Counted from the first letter of the stretch, positions 24,996 through 34,988 are shown. The stretch is 64,000 nucleotides of DNA from Kiloniellales bacterium (GCA_030064845.1 JASJEC010000004.1:62001-126000), one strand, 5' to 3'. The notes: generated from the letters alone by a model not told the origin. Made by a program: numbers and translations.

Positions 24996-25697
24996 CTAGT
25001 CGAACACGATGTTGATGCGCCGGTTCTGCCGGCCCTTGTTCTCGATCTTGCTGACCCGGACCCGGCCGATCTCGCCCGTGCTGCGCACATGGGTGCCGCC
25101 GCAGGGCTGCAGGTCGACGCCGGCGATATCCAGCACCCTGACCTGGCCTTGTCCCACCGGCGGCTTGACCGACATGGTGCGGACCAGCTGGGGATTGGTC
25201 TCGAGTTCCTGGTCGGTGATCCAGCGCGGCTCGACCGTATGGTCCTCGTCGACCAGTCGGTTGAGCGCCGCCGTCACCTCTTCCTTGTCAACCTTGGTAT
25301 CGGGCAGATTGAAATCCAGACGGCCCTTGCCGTCGCTGATCTGTCCCCCGGTCACCTCGCCGGGCACGACGGCGCACAGCAGGTGCAGACAGGTGTGCAT
25401 GCGCATCAGGCGATGCCGCCGCTCCCAGTCGATCGCCGCCTCGACCTCGGTTCCCGGCGCCGGCAGGGCGGCGCCGGCCTCGGGCAGGTGGAGGACGGTG
25501 CCGGGCTCCGGACCCTTCCTGGTGTCGACGATGGCGACCTGTCCGCCGGGCCAGCTGAGGTGGCCGGTGTCGCCCGGCTGGCCGCCGCCCGTGGGGTAGA
25601 ACACGGTCTGGTCAAGCTCGATGCCGGCGTCGCCGGATGCGGTCACCTTGGCGGTGCACTGGCGCTGGTAGGAATCGTGGCGAAAAATCTCTGTCAT
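24996..25697 (-). CDS. Alanyl-tRNA editing protein (AlaX type)
   Basis: A 233-residue stand-alone editing domain related to the C-terminal half of alanyl-tRNA synthetase. The zinc site is visible as HTCLH (His101, His105) and CGGTH (Cys199, His203), with the nucleic-acid-binding loop FYPTGGGQPGD at 33-43. Such enzymes hydrolyse Ser- or Gly-charged tRNA-Ala and prevent mistranslation. It sits between cysK and sseA with gaps of 13 and 21 bases. Confidence 0.93.
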   Translation of the reverse strand: MTEIFRHDSYQRQCTAKVTASGDAGIELDQTVFYPTGGGQPGDTGHLSWPGGQVAIVDTRKGPEPGTVLHLPEAGAALPAPGTEVEAAIDWERRHRLMRMHTCLHLLCAVVPGEVTGGQISDGKGRLDFNLPDTKVDKEEVTAALNRLVDEDHTVEPRWITDQELETNPQLVRTMSVKPPVGQGQVRVLDIAGVDLQPCGGTHVRSTGEIGRVRVSKIENKGRQNRRINIVFD

Positions 25698-25710
25698 TCC
25701 TGTCCTGTCC

Positions 25711-26712
25711 TCAGACCAGCCAATCGGGCTGCGGCAGACCCTTTTCCTTCATGAATGCGGGGTTGAACAGCTTGCTCTGATAGCGCGTGCCCAGATCGCA
25801 GAGGATCGTCGCGATCGTGTGCCCGGGACCCAGCTTCCTGGCCAGGCGAATGGCGCCGGCCACGTTGATCCCGCTGGAGCTGCCGAGGCACAGCCCTTCC
25901 TCCTTGAGCAACCGATAACAGACCGGCAGCAGCTCCCGGTCCTCGATCCGAAAGGGCTCGTCGACCTCGAGGCCTTCGAGGTTTCCGGTAATCCGGCCCT
26001 GGCCGATGCCCTCGGTGATCGAACTGCCCTGGGACTTCAGCTCCCCGGTGGTGAAGTAGCTGTACATGGCCGCGCCCTCGGGATCGGCCAGGCCGATCAC
26101 GACGCCCTTCTTGCGCTCGCGCAGCGCCATGGCGGTCCCGGCCAGGGTCCCGCCGGTCCCGACGGCGCAGATGAAGGCATCGACCGTGCCGTCGGTCTGC
26201 TCCCAGATCTCTGGGCCCGTGCCCTCGTAGTGGGCGCGGCGGTTCGCCGTGTTGTCCCACTGGTTGGCGTAGACCACGCTGCCCGAGCCCTTGGCGCCGA
26301 GCTCCTCGGCGAGCCTGGCGGCGACATGCACGTAGTTGTTCGGGTCCTTGTAGGGGACGGCGGGAACTTCCTTGAGCTTGGCGCCGCAGATGCGCAGCGT
26401 GTCCTTCTTCTCCTGGCTCTGGGTCTCCGGGATCACGATCACCGTCTTGTAGCCGCGGGCGTTGCCCATCAGGGTCAGGCCGATCCCGGTGTTGCCGGCG
26501 GTCCCCTCGACCACGGTGCCCCCGGGCTCCAGAAGGCCGCGCTCCTCGGCGTCGAGAATGATGAACTTGGCCGCCCGGTCCTTGACCGAACTGCCCGGGT
26601 TCAGAAACTCCGCTTTGCCCAGGATGGTGCAGCCGGTTTCCTCTGAGGCGCGGCGCAATTTGATCAGGGGCGTGTTGCCGACGGTTTCCGCAAATCCGTC
26701 GCGAACCAGCAT
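25711..26712 (-). CDS. cysK: Cysteine synthase A (O-acetylserine sulfhydrylase)
   Basis: A 333-residue fold-type II PLP enzyme. PLP-binding Lys44 is in NPGSSVKDRAA; the substrate loop is EGTAGNTGIGL (instead of EPTSGNTGIGL, common in this longer clade), and GTGGTLAG and SSGINVAGA follow. It makes cysteine from O-acetylserine and sulfide. It heads the run cysK-alaX-sseA-GNAT. The EGTAGNTG variant leaves some room for a related beta-replacement activity such as a cystathionine beta-synthase-like reaction. Confidence 0.9.
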   Translation of the reverse strand: MLVRDGFAETVGNTPLIKLRRASEETGCTILGKAEFLNPGSSVKDRAAKFIILDAEERGLLEPGGTVVEGTAGNTGIGLTLMGNARGYKTVIVIPETQSQEKKDTLRICGAKLKEVPAVPYKDPNNYVHVAARLAEELGAKGSGSVVYANQWDNTANRRAHYEGTGPEIWEQTDGTVDAFICAVGTGGTLAGTAMALRERKKGVVIGLADPEGAAMYSYFTTGELKSQGSSITEGIGQGRITGNLEGLEVDEPFRIEDRELLPVCYRLLKEEGLCLGSSSGINVAGAIRLARKLGPGHTIATILCDLGTRYQSKLFNPAFMKEKGLPQPDWLV

Positions 26713-26809
26713 GCGGGCGATCCTCTAGTGCCTGGAACGAGCGAAAGACTAGCCGCGCGGGCCCGGCGATTACAAGCCGCCAGCCCCCATTTCTCGGCGC
26801 TATGCAGAA

Positions 26810-27421
26810 CTAGATCCACTGCTCACGCAGCCGGTTGCGGTTCAGTGCCAGCCATTGCAGGCAAAGCACCGTGGTGCAGTTGACGATCTCGCCGGCCGCG
26901 AGGCGGTCGAGCGCCTCGGCGGTGGGCGCCGTCGTCACGCGGATATCCTCGTCCTCCTCGTCCAGTCCGTGGATGCCGCCGACGCCGTCGGAATCGACCC
27001 GGCCGCAGAACATGGTGACGGTCTCCGAACAGGCGCCCGGCGTCATCAAGAAGGTGCCGATCCGCTCCAGCGCGCCGATCTGGCAGCCGGCCTCCTCGAC
27101 CGCCTCGCGACGCGCAACCGCCTCGGCGGTTTCCCCGGGATCGATGATTCCGGCCACCACCTCTACCAGCCAGGGATCGAGGTCGGCCGCGAGGGCCCCG
27201 GGCCGGAACTGCTCGATCAGGACGACCCGGTCGCGGCCGGGGTCGTAGGGAAGGACCGCCGCCGCATGTCCGCGCTCGAAGACTTCCCGGTGGATCGCGC
27301 GCGACCAGCGGCCGTCGTAGCGTCGATGGCGAAAGCTGTAGCGGATGATCTCGAACCGCCCCTTATAGCGGGTCGTCTTCTCCAGGATTTCATAGGGCAG
27401 ATCGGGATCGTCTCCGGTCAT
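26810..27421 (-). CDS. nudF: NUDIX hydrolase, ADP-ribose pyrophosphatase type
   Basis: A 203-residue hydrolase with the Nudix box GIIDPGETAEAVARREAVEE at 91-110 continuing AGC. The N-terminal beta-rich arm, VLPYDPGRDRVVLIEQFRPGA and the proline/glycine-rich loop TPGACSE match ADP-ribose pyrophosphatases (NudF). It cleaves ADP-ribose and related nucleoside diphosphates. I start at ATG 27421, preceded by AAGAAGGA; the frame extends 25 codons further, but that part is basic and lacks family sequence. Confidence 0.88.
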   Translation of the reverse strand: MTGDDPDLPYEILEKTTRYKGRFEIIRYSFRHRRYDGRWSRAIHREVFERGHAAAVLPYDPGRDRVVLIEQFRPGALAADLDPWLVEVVAGIIDPGETAEAVARREAVEEAGCQIGALERIGTFLMTPGACSETVTMFCGRVDSDGVGGIHGLDEEDEDIRVTTAPTAEALDRLAAGEIVNCTTVLCLQWLALNRNRLREQWI

Positions 27422-27590
27422 TTCGCGTCCTTCTTTCCGGCTGTCGCTGCGGGGTCTGGTCGGGCGCCCGAGAGTAGCCAAAGCGCGGCGCGCCACCTAG
27501 TCCCCCGAAGGCGCGCCGGCTCTCCTTGCCTCCTTGATTGGTCCGTGGCATGGACGGGTCGCTTTGTGCGCAAACTTGGGGAGCTTGGCC

Positions 27591-28811
27591 ATGGCCGTCA
27601 CGAGCGAGAAGCTGACCTTTTCCGGTGTTCAGGGCGACCAGCTCGCAGCGCGCCTCGACAAGCCCAGCGGCAGGCCTCGCGCCTATGCGCTCTTCGCGCA
27701 CTGCTTCACCTGCACGAAGGACATCTTCGCGGCCTCGCGGATCGCCACCGGGCTGGCGGAGGCGGGCATCGCGGTCCTGCGCTTCGATTTCACCGGGCTG
27801 GGCCACAGCGACGGCGAGTTCGCGAATACCAACTTCTCTTCGAACGTCGGCGATCTCGTGAAGGCCGCGGACTATCTGCGGGAGAATCTCGAGGCGCCCA
27901 GGATCCTGATCGGGCACAGCCTCGGCGGCGCGGCGGTGCTCGCCGCGGCCTCGCAGGTTCCCGAGGCCGTGGCGGTCGCCACCATCGGGGCGCCGGCCGA
28001 GCCGGAGCACGTCGGGCATCTCTTCCAGTCGGCGCGGCCTGAGATCGAGGCCGCCGGCGAGGCCGAGGTGCTGCTGGCCGGGCGGCCTTTCCGCATCAAG
28101 AAGCAGTTCCTGGAGGATATCGCCGGCCGCAGGCTCGAGGCGGAAATCGCCGGCCTGCGCAAGGCGCTGATGGTATTCCACGCGCCGCGGGACGAGACGG
28201 TCGGCATCGAGAACGCCAGCAAGATCTTCGTCGCCGCCAAGCACCCGAAGAGCTTCGTTTCGCTCGACGATGCCGATCATCTCCTGACCCGCAAGGCCGA
28301 CGCCGTCTACGTCGCCGACGTCCTGGCCGCCTGGGTCGGCCGCTACGTCGGCGGCGCGGAGGCGGCCCCGGCGCTCGGTGCCGCCGAGGGGACCGTGGTG
28401 GTCCGGGAGACCGGCGAGGGCCGCTTCTCGCAGCATATCGCGGCCGGTCCCCACAGTCTGCGGGCGGACGAGCCCAAGAGCTTCGGCGGCGACGACACCG
28501 GACCGTCGCCTTACGGTCTGCTGGTCGCCGGGCTGGGCGCCTGTACCTCCATGACGATCCGTATGTACGCGGAACGAAAGGGCTGGCCCGTCGAACGGGT
28601 CACCGTAAACCTGAGCCACGAGAAGATTCACGCGAAAGACTGCGCGGAGTGCGAGACCAGGGACGGGAAGATCGACCACATCACGCGCAGAATCCTCCTA
28701 GAGGGGCCGCTCGACGAAACCCAGCGCGCTCGGCTGCTGGAGATCGCCAGCAAGTGTCCGGTGCACCGAAGCTTGGAGAGCGAGGTACATGTCGTCACTG
28801 AGGCTGTCTGA
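27591..28811 (+). CDS. Alpha/beta hydrolase-OsmC fusion protein
   Basis: A 406-residue two-domain protein. Residues 1-255 form an alpha/beta hydrolase: nucleophile Ser110 in GHSLGG, then VFHAPRDETV and a late catalytic His in DDADHLL. Residues 265-406 are an OsmC domain with the peroxidatic and resolving cysteines in LGACTSMTIRMYAERKGW and SKCPVHRSLES. OsmC proteins reduce organic hydroperoxides with lipoyl or other thiols. The fusion may process lipid-derived hydroperoxide esters. It diverges from nudF across a 169-bp gap; ATG 27591 gives the normal hydrolase start. Confidence 0.93.
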   Translation: MAVTSEKLTFSGVQGDQLAARLDKPSGRPRAYALFAHCFTCTKDIFAASRIATGLAEAGIAVLRFDFTGLGHSDGEFANTNFSSNVGDLVKAADYLRENLEAPRILIGHSLGGAAVLAAASQVPEAVAVATIGAPAEPEHVGHLFQSARPEIEAAGEAEVLLAGRPFRIKKQFLEDIAGRRLEAEIAGLRKALMVFHAPRDETVGIENASKIFVAAKHPKSFVSLDDADHLLTRKADAVYVADVLAAWVGRYVGGAEAAPALGAAEGTVVVRETGEGRFSQHIAAGPHSLRADEPKSFGGDDTGPSPYGLLVAGLGACTSMTIRMYAERKGWPVERVTVNLSHEKIHAKDCAECETRDGKIDHITRRILLEGPLDETQRARLLEIASKCPVHRSLESEVHVVTEAV

Positions 28812-29092
28812 GCCGCCGGACCGCGCCAGATGGTGGGCAAACGGAGGCGTGACGGCGCCTCTGGAAGTTTGCTAAGGTCGGGGCAATTCGAGCAGGGACC
28901 TGGGCATGGGGATCTGGCCCGCTCCGCCGGCGTAGCATGGATCGTAGCGGGCACGGGCGGAGCGCCCGCTTCGGCGCGACGCTCTATCGGACCAGGTTTA
29001 ACCCTCGCGTGGAATTACCGCCGGCAGTTGCATAGCGCCATGCACGGCGGCGAGTGGGAAGACCGGGGCGGCGACGCCCGAAAGGCGAGGTA

Positions 29093-30802
29093 ATGTCAAA
29101 GGGCTTCTCCAGGACGGCCGTCAGGAAGGGCCACCCCTATCTTCCCGAGCTTTGCGAAGCCTTGCGGCGCGAGAGGATCGACCGCCGCGAGTTCCTGCGT
29201 ACGGCGACCCTGCTGGGCGTATCCGCGCCGGCCGCCTACCTGGCGGCGGCCCAGATCCTCGGTGACGGCCTTCTGCCCAGCGCGCAGGCGGCCGAGGCGC
29301 CCAAGACCGGCGGGCGCTTGCGTTGCTCCATGAGGGTGCAGCGCATGGACGATCCGGCGACCTACGATTGGACCCAGATGTCCAATCAGACGCGCCACAT
29401 CCTCGAGTATCTGACCATCACGGGGCCCGACAACATCACCCGGCCGTACCTGGCGGAAGGCTGGGAAGCTTCCGACGACCTCAAGACCTGGACCTTCAAG
29501 CTGCGCGAGGGGATCCAATGGTCGAACGGCGACGAGTTCAACGCCGACGACGTGGTCTACAACTTTGAACGCTGGCTCGACCCCGCGACGGGATCGTCCA
29601 ATCTGGGCCTCTTCGCCCAGATGACCGAGGAGGTCGAAACCGGCAAGACCGATGCCCAGGGAAACCCGATCACCGAGCGGCGGATGGTGGGCGGCGCCGT
29701 GGAGAAGCTCGGGCCCTACATGGTTCGTTTGAACCTGACTGCGCCGGTGCTCTCGATCCCGGAGAACCTCTACAACTATCCAACGGCGATCGTGCATCGG
29801 CGGTTCGGCGAGGAGGGCGGCAACTTCGCCGCCAACCCGGTCGGCACCGGGCCCTTTGCCCTGGCCGAGTTCGCCATCGGCGAGCGCTGCGTGCTGCGCC
29901 GCAGGCCCGAGCCCTACTGGGGCGGCGAGGTCTTTCTCGACGAGATCGTCTACATCGACCATGGCGACGAGCCCGCCGCCGGCATCGCAGCCCTGGCATC
30001 TGACCAGGTCGACATGATCTTCGAGGTGGCCAACGAGGTGACCGATCAGGTCGAGCGCCTGCCGGACGCGGTGCTGCACCAGGCGGTCACCGCCCAGACC
30101 GCCGTCGCCCGTATGCGAGTGACCGAAAAGCCTTTCATCGACCGGCGCGTGCGTCAGGCGATCGCCGGCTGCATGGACCATAAGGCCATCCTCGACCTTG
30201 CCTATCGCGGGCGCGGCGCGGCCGGCGAGAACCACCACGTGGCGCCGATCCATCCCGAGTACTTCGAGCTGCCCCCCCTGGTGCAGGACCACGAGAAGGC
30301 CAAGGCGCTGCTCGCCGAGGCCGGCTACCCTCGGGGCATGAAGCTGAATATCGATCTCGGCGCGGCCGACCCCTGGCATTCTGCCGCGATGCAGGCTTTC
30401 AAGGAGCAGCTGGCGCCGGCGGGCATCGACCTCGACCTCAACATCCTGCCGGGTGCCCGCTATTGGGAGGTCTGGGACACGACGCCCTTCGGATTCACGT
30501 CCTGGACCCACCGCCCGCTCGGTGTGATGGTGCTGAATCTCGGTTACCGTTCCGGCGTCCCCTGGAACGAGAGCGGCTACGCCAATCCGGAGTTCGACGC
30601 CGCGCTCGACGTGGCCGGGGGTATCCTCGACGCGGACGAACGGCGCCGGGCGATGGAGAAGGTCGAGTCGATCCTGCAGAACGACGCCGTCATCGCCCAA
30701 CCCCTTTGGCGAGCGGTCTTTTCGGCGACCACGAAGAGGGTGCGCGGCTACGAGATGCACCCCACGCTCTATCACCAGTTCAACAAAATTTGGTTGACTT
30801 GA
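29093..30802 (+). CDS. Oligopeptide/dipeptide-type ABC substrate-binding protein (SBP family 5)
   Basis: The protein has 569 residues. The twin-arginine motif DRREFLRTATLLGVSAPAAY suggests Tat export. The mature part has family-5 features: YLAEGWEASDDLKTWTFKLR, GDEFNADDVVYNFERW, VGTGPF, RRPEPYWG and KAKALLAEAGYPRG. It feeds the permeases and double ATPase that follow. The ligand is unknown; peptides, opines or methylated amines fit, and the sarcosine oxidase operon 5 kb on favours an amine-rich diet. ATG 29093 follows GGCGAGG. The 281-bp gap upstream shows no gene or clear promoter. Confidence 0.9.
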   Translation: MSKGFSRTAVRKGHPYLPELCEALRRERIDRREFLRTATLLGVSAPAAYLAAAQILGDGLLPSAQAAEAPKTGGRLRCSMRVQRMDDPATYDWTQMSNQTRHILEYLTITGPDNITRPYLAEGWEASDDLKTWTFKLREGIQWSNGDEFNADDVVYNFERWLDPATGSSNLGLFAQMTEEVETGKTDAQGNPITERRMVGGAVEKLGPYMVRLNLTAPVLSIPENLYNYPTAIVHRRFGEEGGNFAANPVGTGPFALAEFAIGERCVLRRRPEPYWGGEVFLDEIVYIDHGDEPAAGIAALASDQVDMIFEVANEVTDQVERLPDAVLHQAVTAQTAVARMRVTEKPFIDRRVRQAIAGCMDHKAILDLAYRGRGAAGENHHVAPIHPEYFELPPLVQDHEKAKALLAEAGYPRGMKLNIDLGAADPWHSAAMQAFKEQLAPAGIDLDLNILPGARYWEVWDTTPFGFTSWTHRPLGVMVLNLGYRSGVPWNESGYANPEFDAALDVAGGILDADERRRAMEKVESILQNDAVIAQPLWRAVFSATTKRVRGYEMHPTLYHQFNKIWLT

Positions 30803-30912
30803 TGCCAGGGCAGGATGGTTCAATGAAATTCTGAACAGGGAGCCGTGGTTCGCGCGCCGAGAAACGAGCGTGCCGCGCGGCGCTGGGGGACAAGTAGAAA
30901 GGGCGTCAAGCC

Positions 30913-31845
30913 ATGTTGGTTTTCGTAATGCGGCGCCTCGGCACCACGGTCTTGACCATGGTGGTGGTGTCGATCCTCCTGTTTCTGCTGCTCGAGATCG
31001 ACAAGGAGAGCGTCGCGACCAAGGTGCTCGGGCCCTATTCCTCGGACGAGCAGCGACAGATCTGGCTCGAGAACAACGGCTACAACGATCCCTTCGCGAC
31101 ACGCTATCTGCGCTGGCTCGGCAACTTCGCGGTCGGCGATTTCGGCCAATCCGTGCGCTTCAAGGAAGACGTCGGCGTCGTGCTCTGGCCCCGGCTCGGC
31201 AACACGGCCATCCTCGCCGCCGCGACCCTGGCGGTGGTCGTCCCCCTGTCCCTGTTTCTCGGGGTTCTGGCCGGCATGCGCGAGGGCTCGGGGCTCGACC
31301 GGACCATATCGGTCTCGTCGATCATAACCACCTCGATACCCGAGTTCGCCAGCGCGGTCCTGCTGTCAGCCTTCTTCGTCTTCTACCTGGACCTGCTCCC
31401 CGGCACGAGCGGAATGACCGACGGGTTCGACATAAGGCAGCTCATCCTGCCGGTCATGGTTCTCGTGCTCTACGACTTCGGCTACGTCACCCGCATGACC
31501 AGGGCTTCAATGGCCGAGGTCATGACGACCCACTACATCCGCACCGCGGTTCTGAAGGGGCTGCCCTACAAGGAAGTCATCCTCAAGCACGCCCTGCGCA
31601 ACGCCCTGATCGCCCCCTTCACGGTCATCATGCTGCAGATCAACTGGCTGCTGTCGGGCGTGATCGTGGTGGAATACTTCTTCGCCTACAAAGGCTTCGG
31701 GGCGCTGCTTCTCGAAGCGTCGCTCAATCAGGACATCTATCTGATCGAGGCCTGCACGATGATCGCGGTCTTCGTGGCCGTGATGACCCAGACGATCGCG
31801 GACGTGGGATACACCTATCTCAATCCGCGCATTCGCTTCGGCTGA
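30913..31845 (+). CDS. ABC transporter permease, DppB/OppB type
   Basis: A 310-residue inner-membrane permease with about six helices. The periplasmic loop near residues 35-85 contains NGYNDPFATRYLRWLGNFAVGDFG, typical of DppB. ATPase-docking segments are MAEVMTTHYIRTA and GLPYKEVILKHALRNA. It lies 110 bases after the binding-protein gene and ten bases before the partner permease. AGAAAGGG precedes the ATG. Confidence 0.93.
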   Translation: MLVFVMRRLGTTVLTMVVVSILLFLLLEIDKESVATKVLGPYSSDEQRQIWLENNGYNDPFATRYLRWLGNFAVGDFGQSVRFKEDVGVVLWPRLGNTAILAAATLAVVVPLSLFLGVLAGMREGSGLDRTISVSSIITTSIPEFASAVLLSAFFVFYLDLLPGTSGMTDGFDIRQLILPVMVLVLYDFGYVTRMTRASMAEVMTTHYIRTAVLKGLPYKEVILKHALRNALIAPFTVIMLQINWLLSGVIVVEYFFAYKGFGALLLEASLNQDIYLIEACTMIAVFVAVMTQTIADVGYTYLNPRIRFG

Positions 31846-31855
31846 GGGGGAGACC

Positions 31856-32821
31856 ATGGCAGACACGGCACTGGAACTCCCCCGGCGCGAACCGGCCCTG
31901 CTGAGAGCCTTCAAGAGCCTGGCGCTGCTGCGCGAGAGCGGGGTCGGCATGATCGGCGCGGGAATCATCGGCTTCTGGGTCTTCATCGCGCTCGGCGCCG
32001 ACGTGCTGGCGCCCTTCGACCCCCTGGCCACCCTGAAGCCGCTTCAGAAGGTCATGGCCCCGGCGATCCTCAGCGGAAACCAGTCCCTCGGAGGCCGGAA
32101 GGTGCAGGATGTCTGCGAGCCGCTCGAGGGCGGGGCGCCGGGCCAGTTCGACTGCGGGACCTTCTGGCTCGGCACCGACCATATCGGCCGGGACATCCTG
32201 AGCCGAATCATGCACGGCGCGCGCCGGGTCCTCATTTTCGGCATTCTGGCTACGATCTGCGCCTACGCGGTAGGCATACCCATGGGCTTGGCGGCGGGCT
32301 ACGTAGGCGGCCTAACCGACGAGGTGCTCTCCTTCATCGCCAACGTGATTCTGTCGTTCCCGGTCCTTGTGCTCTACGTCATCATCATCGCGACGGTCGG
32401 CGCCTCGGCGGCCAACATCATGGTCGCCGTCACCTTCGCCTCCGGGCCCGGAATCATGCGAATCGTGCGTGGGCTGGTGCTCGACCTGCGCAGCCGGGAG
32501 TATGTCTTTGCCGCGGAGACGCGCGGCGAATCCGCCTGGCGCATCATGCTGGTGGAGATCCTGCCAAACGCGCGCGGGCCTTTGATCGTCGATGTCTGCC
32601 TGCGCCTGGGCTACGTGATCATCACGATCGGCGTGCTCGGCTTCCTCGGCCTCGGCCTGCCGCCGCCCGATCCCGACTGGGGCGGGATGATCAACGAGAC
32701 CCGGCAGATGGCCATGGTCTTCCCGCATATGTCGTTGTTCCCCTGCATCGCGATCTCCTCGCTGGTCCTGGGCTTCAACCTGCTGGCCGACGGCCTGCGC
32801 GAAATCTCGCTGCGAGACTAG
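31856..32821 (+). CDS. ABC transporter permease, DppC/OppC type
   Basis: A 321-residue partner permease. GTDHIGRDILSRIMHGAR is the DppC hallmark, followed by VGIPMGLAAGYVGG and LDLRSREYVFAAETRGES. The insert with PAILSGNQSLGGRKVQDVCEPLEGG between helix 1 and the hallmark is longer than in E. coli DppC. It forms the heterodimeric channel with the DppB-type gene just upstream and precedes the ATPase gene by 15 bases. Confidence 0.93.
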   Translation: MADTALELPRREPALLRAFKSLALLRESGVGMIGAGIIGFWVFIALGADVLAPFDPLATLKPLQKVMAPAILSGNQSLGGRKVQDVCEPLEGGAPGQFDCGTFWLGTDHIGRDILSRIMHGARRVLIFGILATICAYAVGIPMGLAAGYVGGLTDEVLSFIANVILSFPVLVLYVIIIATVGASAANIMVAVTFASGPGIMRIVRGLVLDLRSREYVFAAETRGESAWRIMLVEILPNARGPLIVDVCLRLGYVIITIGVLGFLGLGLPPPDPDWGGMINETRQMAMVFPHMSLFPCIAISSLVLGFNLLADGLREISLRD

Positions 32822-32836
32822 AGGGGGGAGGCGATC

Positions 32837-34963
32837 ATGTCGGCAAACGGCAAGGACTACGACGGCCCGATACTGGAGTGCCGAAACCTCAGCATCTCCT
32901 ACTTCACGCGGGCCGGCGAGATTCCGGCGGTGGTCGATTTCGACCTGACCCTGCATCAGGGCGGGAGCGTCGGCCTGGTCGGTGAATCGGGCTGCGGCAA
33001 GTCGACCGTCGCCATGGCGATCATGCAGTACATGGGCAACAACGGCGGCATCGTCGGCGGCGAGATCATCTACAAGGGCCGGAATCTCGCCGAGCTCAGC
33101 GAAGAGGAGCTGCGCCATCTGCGCGGCAACGAGATCGCCATGGTCTACCAGGAGCCCATGGCCTCTCTCAATCCCAGCATGCTGCTCAGCAGGCAGCTGA
33201 TGGAAGTGCCGCTGTGCCACGAGAACGTCAGCGAAGAGGAGGCCTACGAGCGGGCCAAGAAGGTCCTGGCCGATGTGCACCTGCCCGATCCCGAGCGGGT
33301 GATGAACTCCTACCCTCACCAGGTCTCGGGCGGCCAGCAGCAGCGCGTGGTCATCGCCATGGCGCTGCTGTCCAACCCTTCGCTTCTGTTGCTCGACGAA
33401 CCGACCACGGCACTCGACGTGACGGTCGAAGCCGGCATCATCGAGCTGATCGCCGAGATCGCCGAGAAGTTCAACACCTCCATGATCTACATATCCCACA
33501 ACCTCGGCCTGATTTTGGAGACCTGCGACCGCATCAACGTGATGTATTCGGGACAGGTGGTCGAGCAGGGGACCGTGAAGGAAGTCTTCGACAAGATGCG
33601 CCACCCCTACACCAAGGGGCTGTTCAGCGCGATTCCCTTGCCCGGCACGGACAAGACGGCCCATCCGCTGGTGCCGATCCGGGGCCAGCTGCCCCTGCCC
33701 CACGAACGGCCGCCCGGCTGCTATTTCGGGCCTCGCTGCGACCACTTCATCGAGGGCAAATGCGACGTCGGCACGATCGAGATGCACGACGTACCCGAGG
33801 AAGCGGGCCATCGGGTCCGCTGCCGGCGCTGGAGCGACATCGACTGGGACGCCTACCGCCCGGAGGGGCTGTCAGGGGAATCGATCACGCCGGGCGAGCG
33901 CATTCTCGCGATCAACAAGATGCGCAAGTACTACGAGCTGCGTGACAACTCGATCCTCGCCATGATCAAGGGCGAGCGCGTCAAGTACGTCAAGGCCAAC
34001 GAGAGCATCTCCTTCGACGCCCGGGAGTCCCAGACTGTCGCGATCGTCGGCGAGTCCGGCTGCGGCAAGTCGACCTTCGCCAAGGTCCTCATGGGCCTCG
34101 AGACCGCAACCGACGGCGAAGTCGTCTTCAAGGGCGACGACGTCTCGGACCATCCCGTCAAGGAGCGCAAGCCGGAGCAGATCGGCTCGGTTCAGATGGT
34201 GTTCCAGAATCCCTTCGACACGCTCAATCCGAGCCACACCGTGGGCGCCCAGCTGGCCCGGGTGATCAAGAAGTTCGGTGTCGAGACCGACAAGCGGAAG
34301 ATCGAAGGCCGGGTCATGGAGCTGCTCGACCTCGTCAAGCTGCCGCGCGAGTTCGCCCGGCGCCGGCCGCGCCAGCTCTCCGGCGGCCAGAAGCAGCGGG
34401 TCGGCATCGCGCGCGCCTTCGCCGGCAATCCCTCGATGGTCGTGGCCGACGAGCCCGTCTCGGCGCTCGACGTCTCGGTGCAGGCGGCGGTCACCGGTCT
34501 CCTCATGGATATTCAGCGGACCTACCGCACCACGCTGCTCTTCATCAGCCACGACCTCTCGCTGGTCCGCTATCTGGCCGACCGCGTGGTGGTCATGTAT
34601 CTGGGGCACATCGTCGAGCAGGGAGCCACGGACGAGGTCTTCAGCCCGCCCTACCACCCCTACACCGAAGCGCTGCTGTCCGCCGTGCCGATCGCCGATA
34701 CCTCGATCGAGAGGAAGCGCATTATCCTCGAAGGCAACCTGCCCAGCGTGATGGATCCGCCCAAGGGCTGCCCCTTCAATACCCGCTGCCCGCGCAAGAT
34801 CGGCGCGATCTGCGAAACCGAGGTGCCGGACTTTGTCGAGGACACACCGGGCCACATCATTTCCTGCCACATCCCCCTCGACGAACTTCGCGCGGTGGAG
34901 CCGGTGATCAAGCTGGGTGACAAGGCCGAGCAGCCGGCCGGAGACCAGCCGGCGGCCGAGTAG
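32837..34963 (+). CDS. Double ABC ATPase (DppD-DppF fused), oligopeptide type
   Basis: A 708-residue protein with two complete ATPase units. Unit 1 has Walker A GESGCGKST (49-57), signature SGGQQQR and Walker B LLLLDEP, and ends in the oligopeptide C-terminal motif PPGCYFGPRC. Unit 2 has GESGCGKST again, signature SGGQKQR, VVADEP, and ends in PKGCPFNTRCPRKIGAIC. The fusion replaces separate DppD and DppF proteins. It energises the permease pair upstream and closes the operon. Confidence 0.95.
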   Translation: MSANGKDYDGPILECRNLSISYFTRAGEIPAVVDFDLTLHQGGSVGLVGESGCGKSTVAMAIMQYMGNNGGIVGGEIIYKGRNLAELSEEELRHLRGNEIAMVYQEPMASLNPSMLLSRQLMEVPLCHENVSEEEAYERAKKVLADVHLPDPERVMNSYPHQVSGGQQQRVVIAMALLSNPSLLLLDEPTTALDVTVEAGIIELIAEIAEKFNTSMIYISHNLGLILETCDRINVMYSGQVVEQGTVKEVFDKMRHPYTKGLFSAIPLPGTDKTAHPLVPIRGQLPLPHERPPGCYFGPRCDHFIEGKCDVGTIEMHDVPEEAGHRVRCRRWSDIDWDAYRPEGLSGESITPGERILAINKMRKYYELRDNSILAMIKGERVKYVKANESISFDARESQTVAIVGESGCGKSTFAKVLMGLETATDGEVVFKGDDVSDHPVKERKPEQIGSVQMVFQNPFDTLNPSHTVGAQLARVIKKFGVETDKRKIEGRVMELLDLVKLPREFARRRPRQLSGGQKQRVGIARAFAGNPSMVVADEPVSALDVSVQAAVTGLLMDIQRTYRTTLLFISHDLSLVRYLADRVVVMYLGHIVEQGATDEVFSPPYHPYTEALLSAVPIADTSIERKRIILEGNLPSVMDPPKGCPFNTRCPRKIGAICETEVPDFVEDTPGHIISCHIPLDELRAVEPVIKLGDKAEQPAGDQPAAE

Positions 34964-34988
34964 ACCCTGCTCGCGGTCCGGCAATCGC

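Noticed and set aside
28841-28862. AGGCG-TGACG-CGCCT-like hairpin after the hydrolase-OsmC gene
   Set aside because: The stem is short and has no T-run, so it is not convincing as a terminator.
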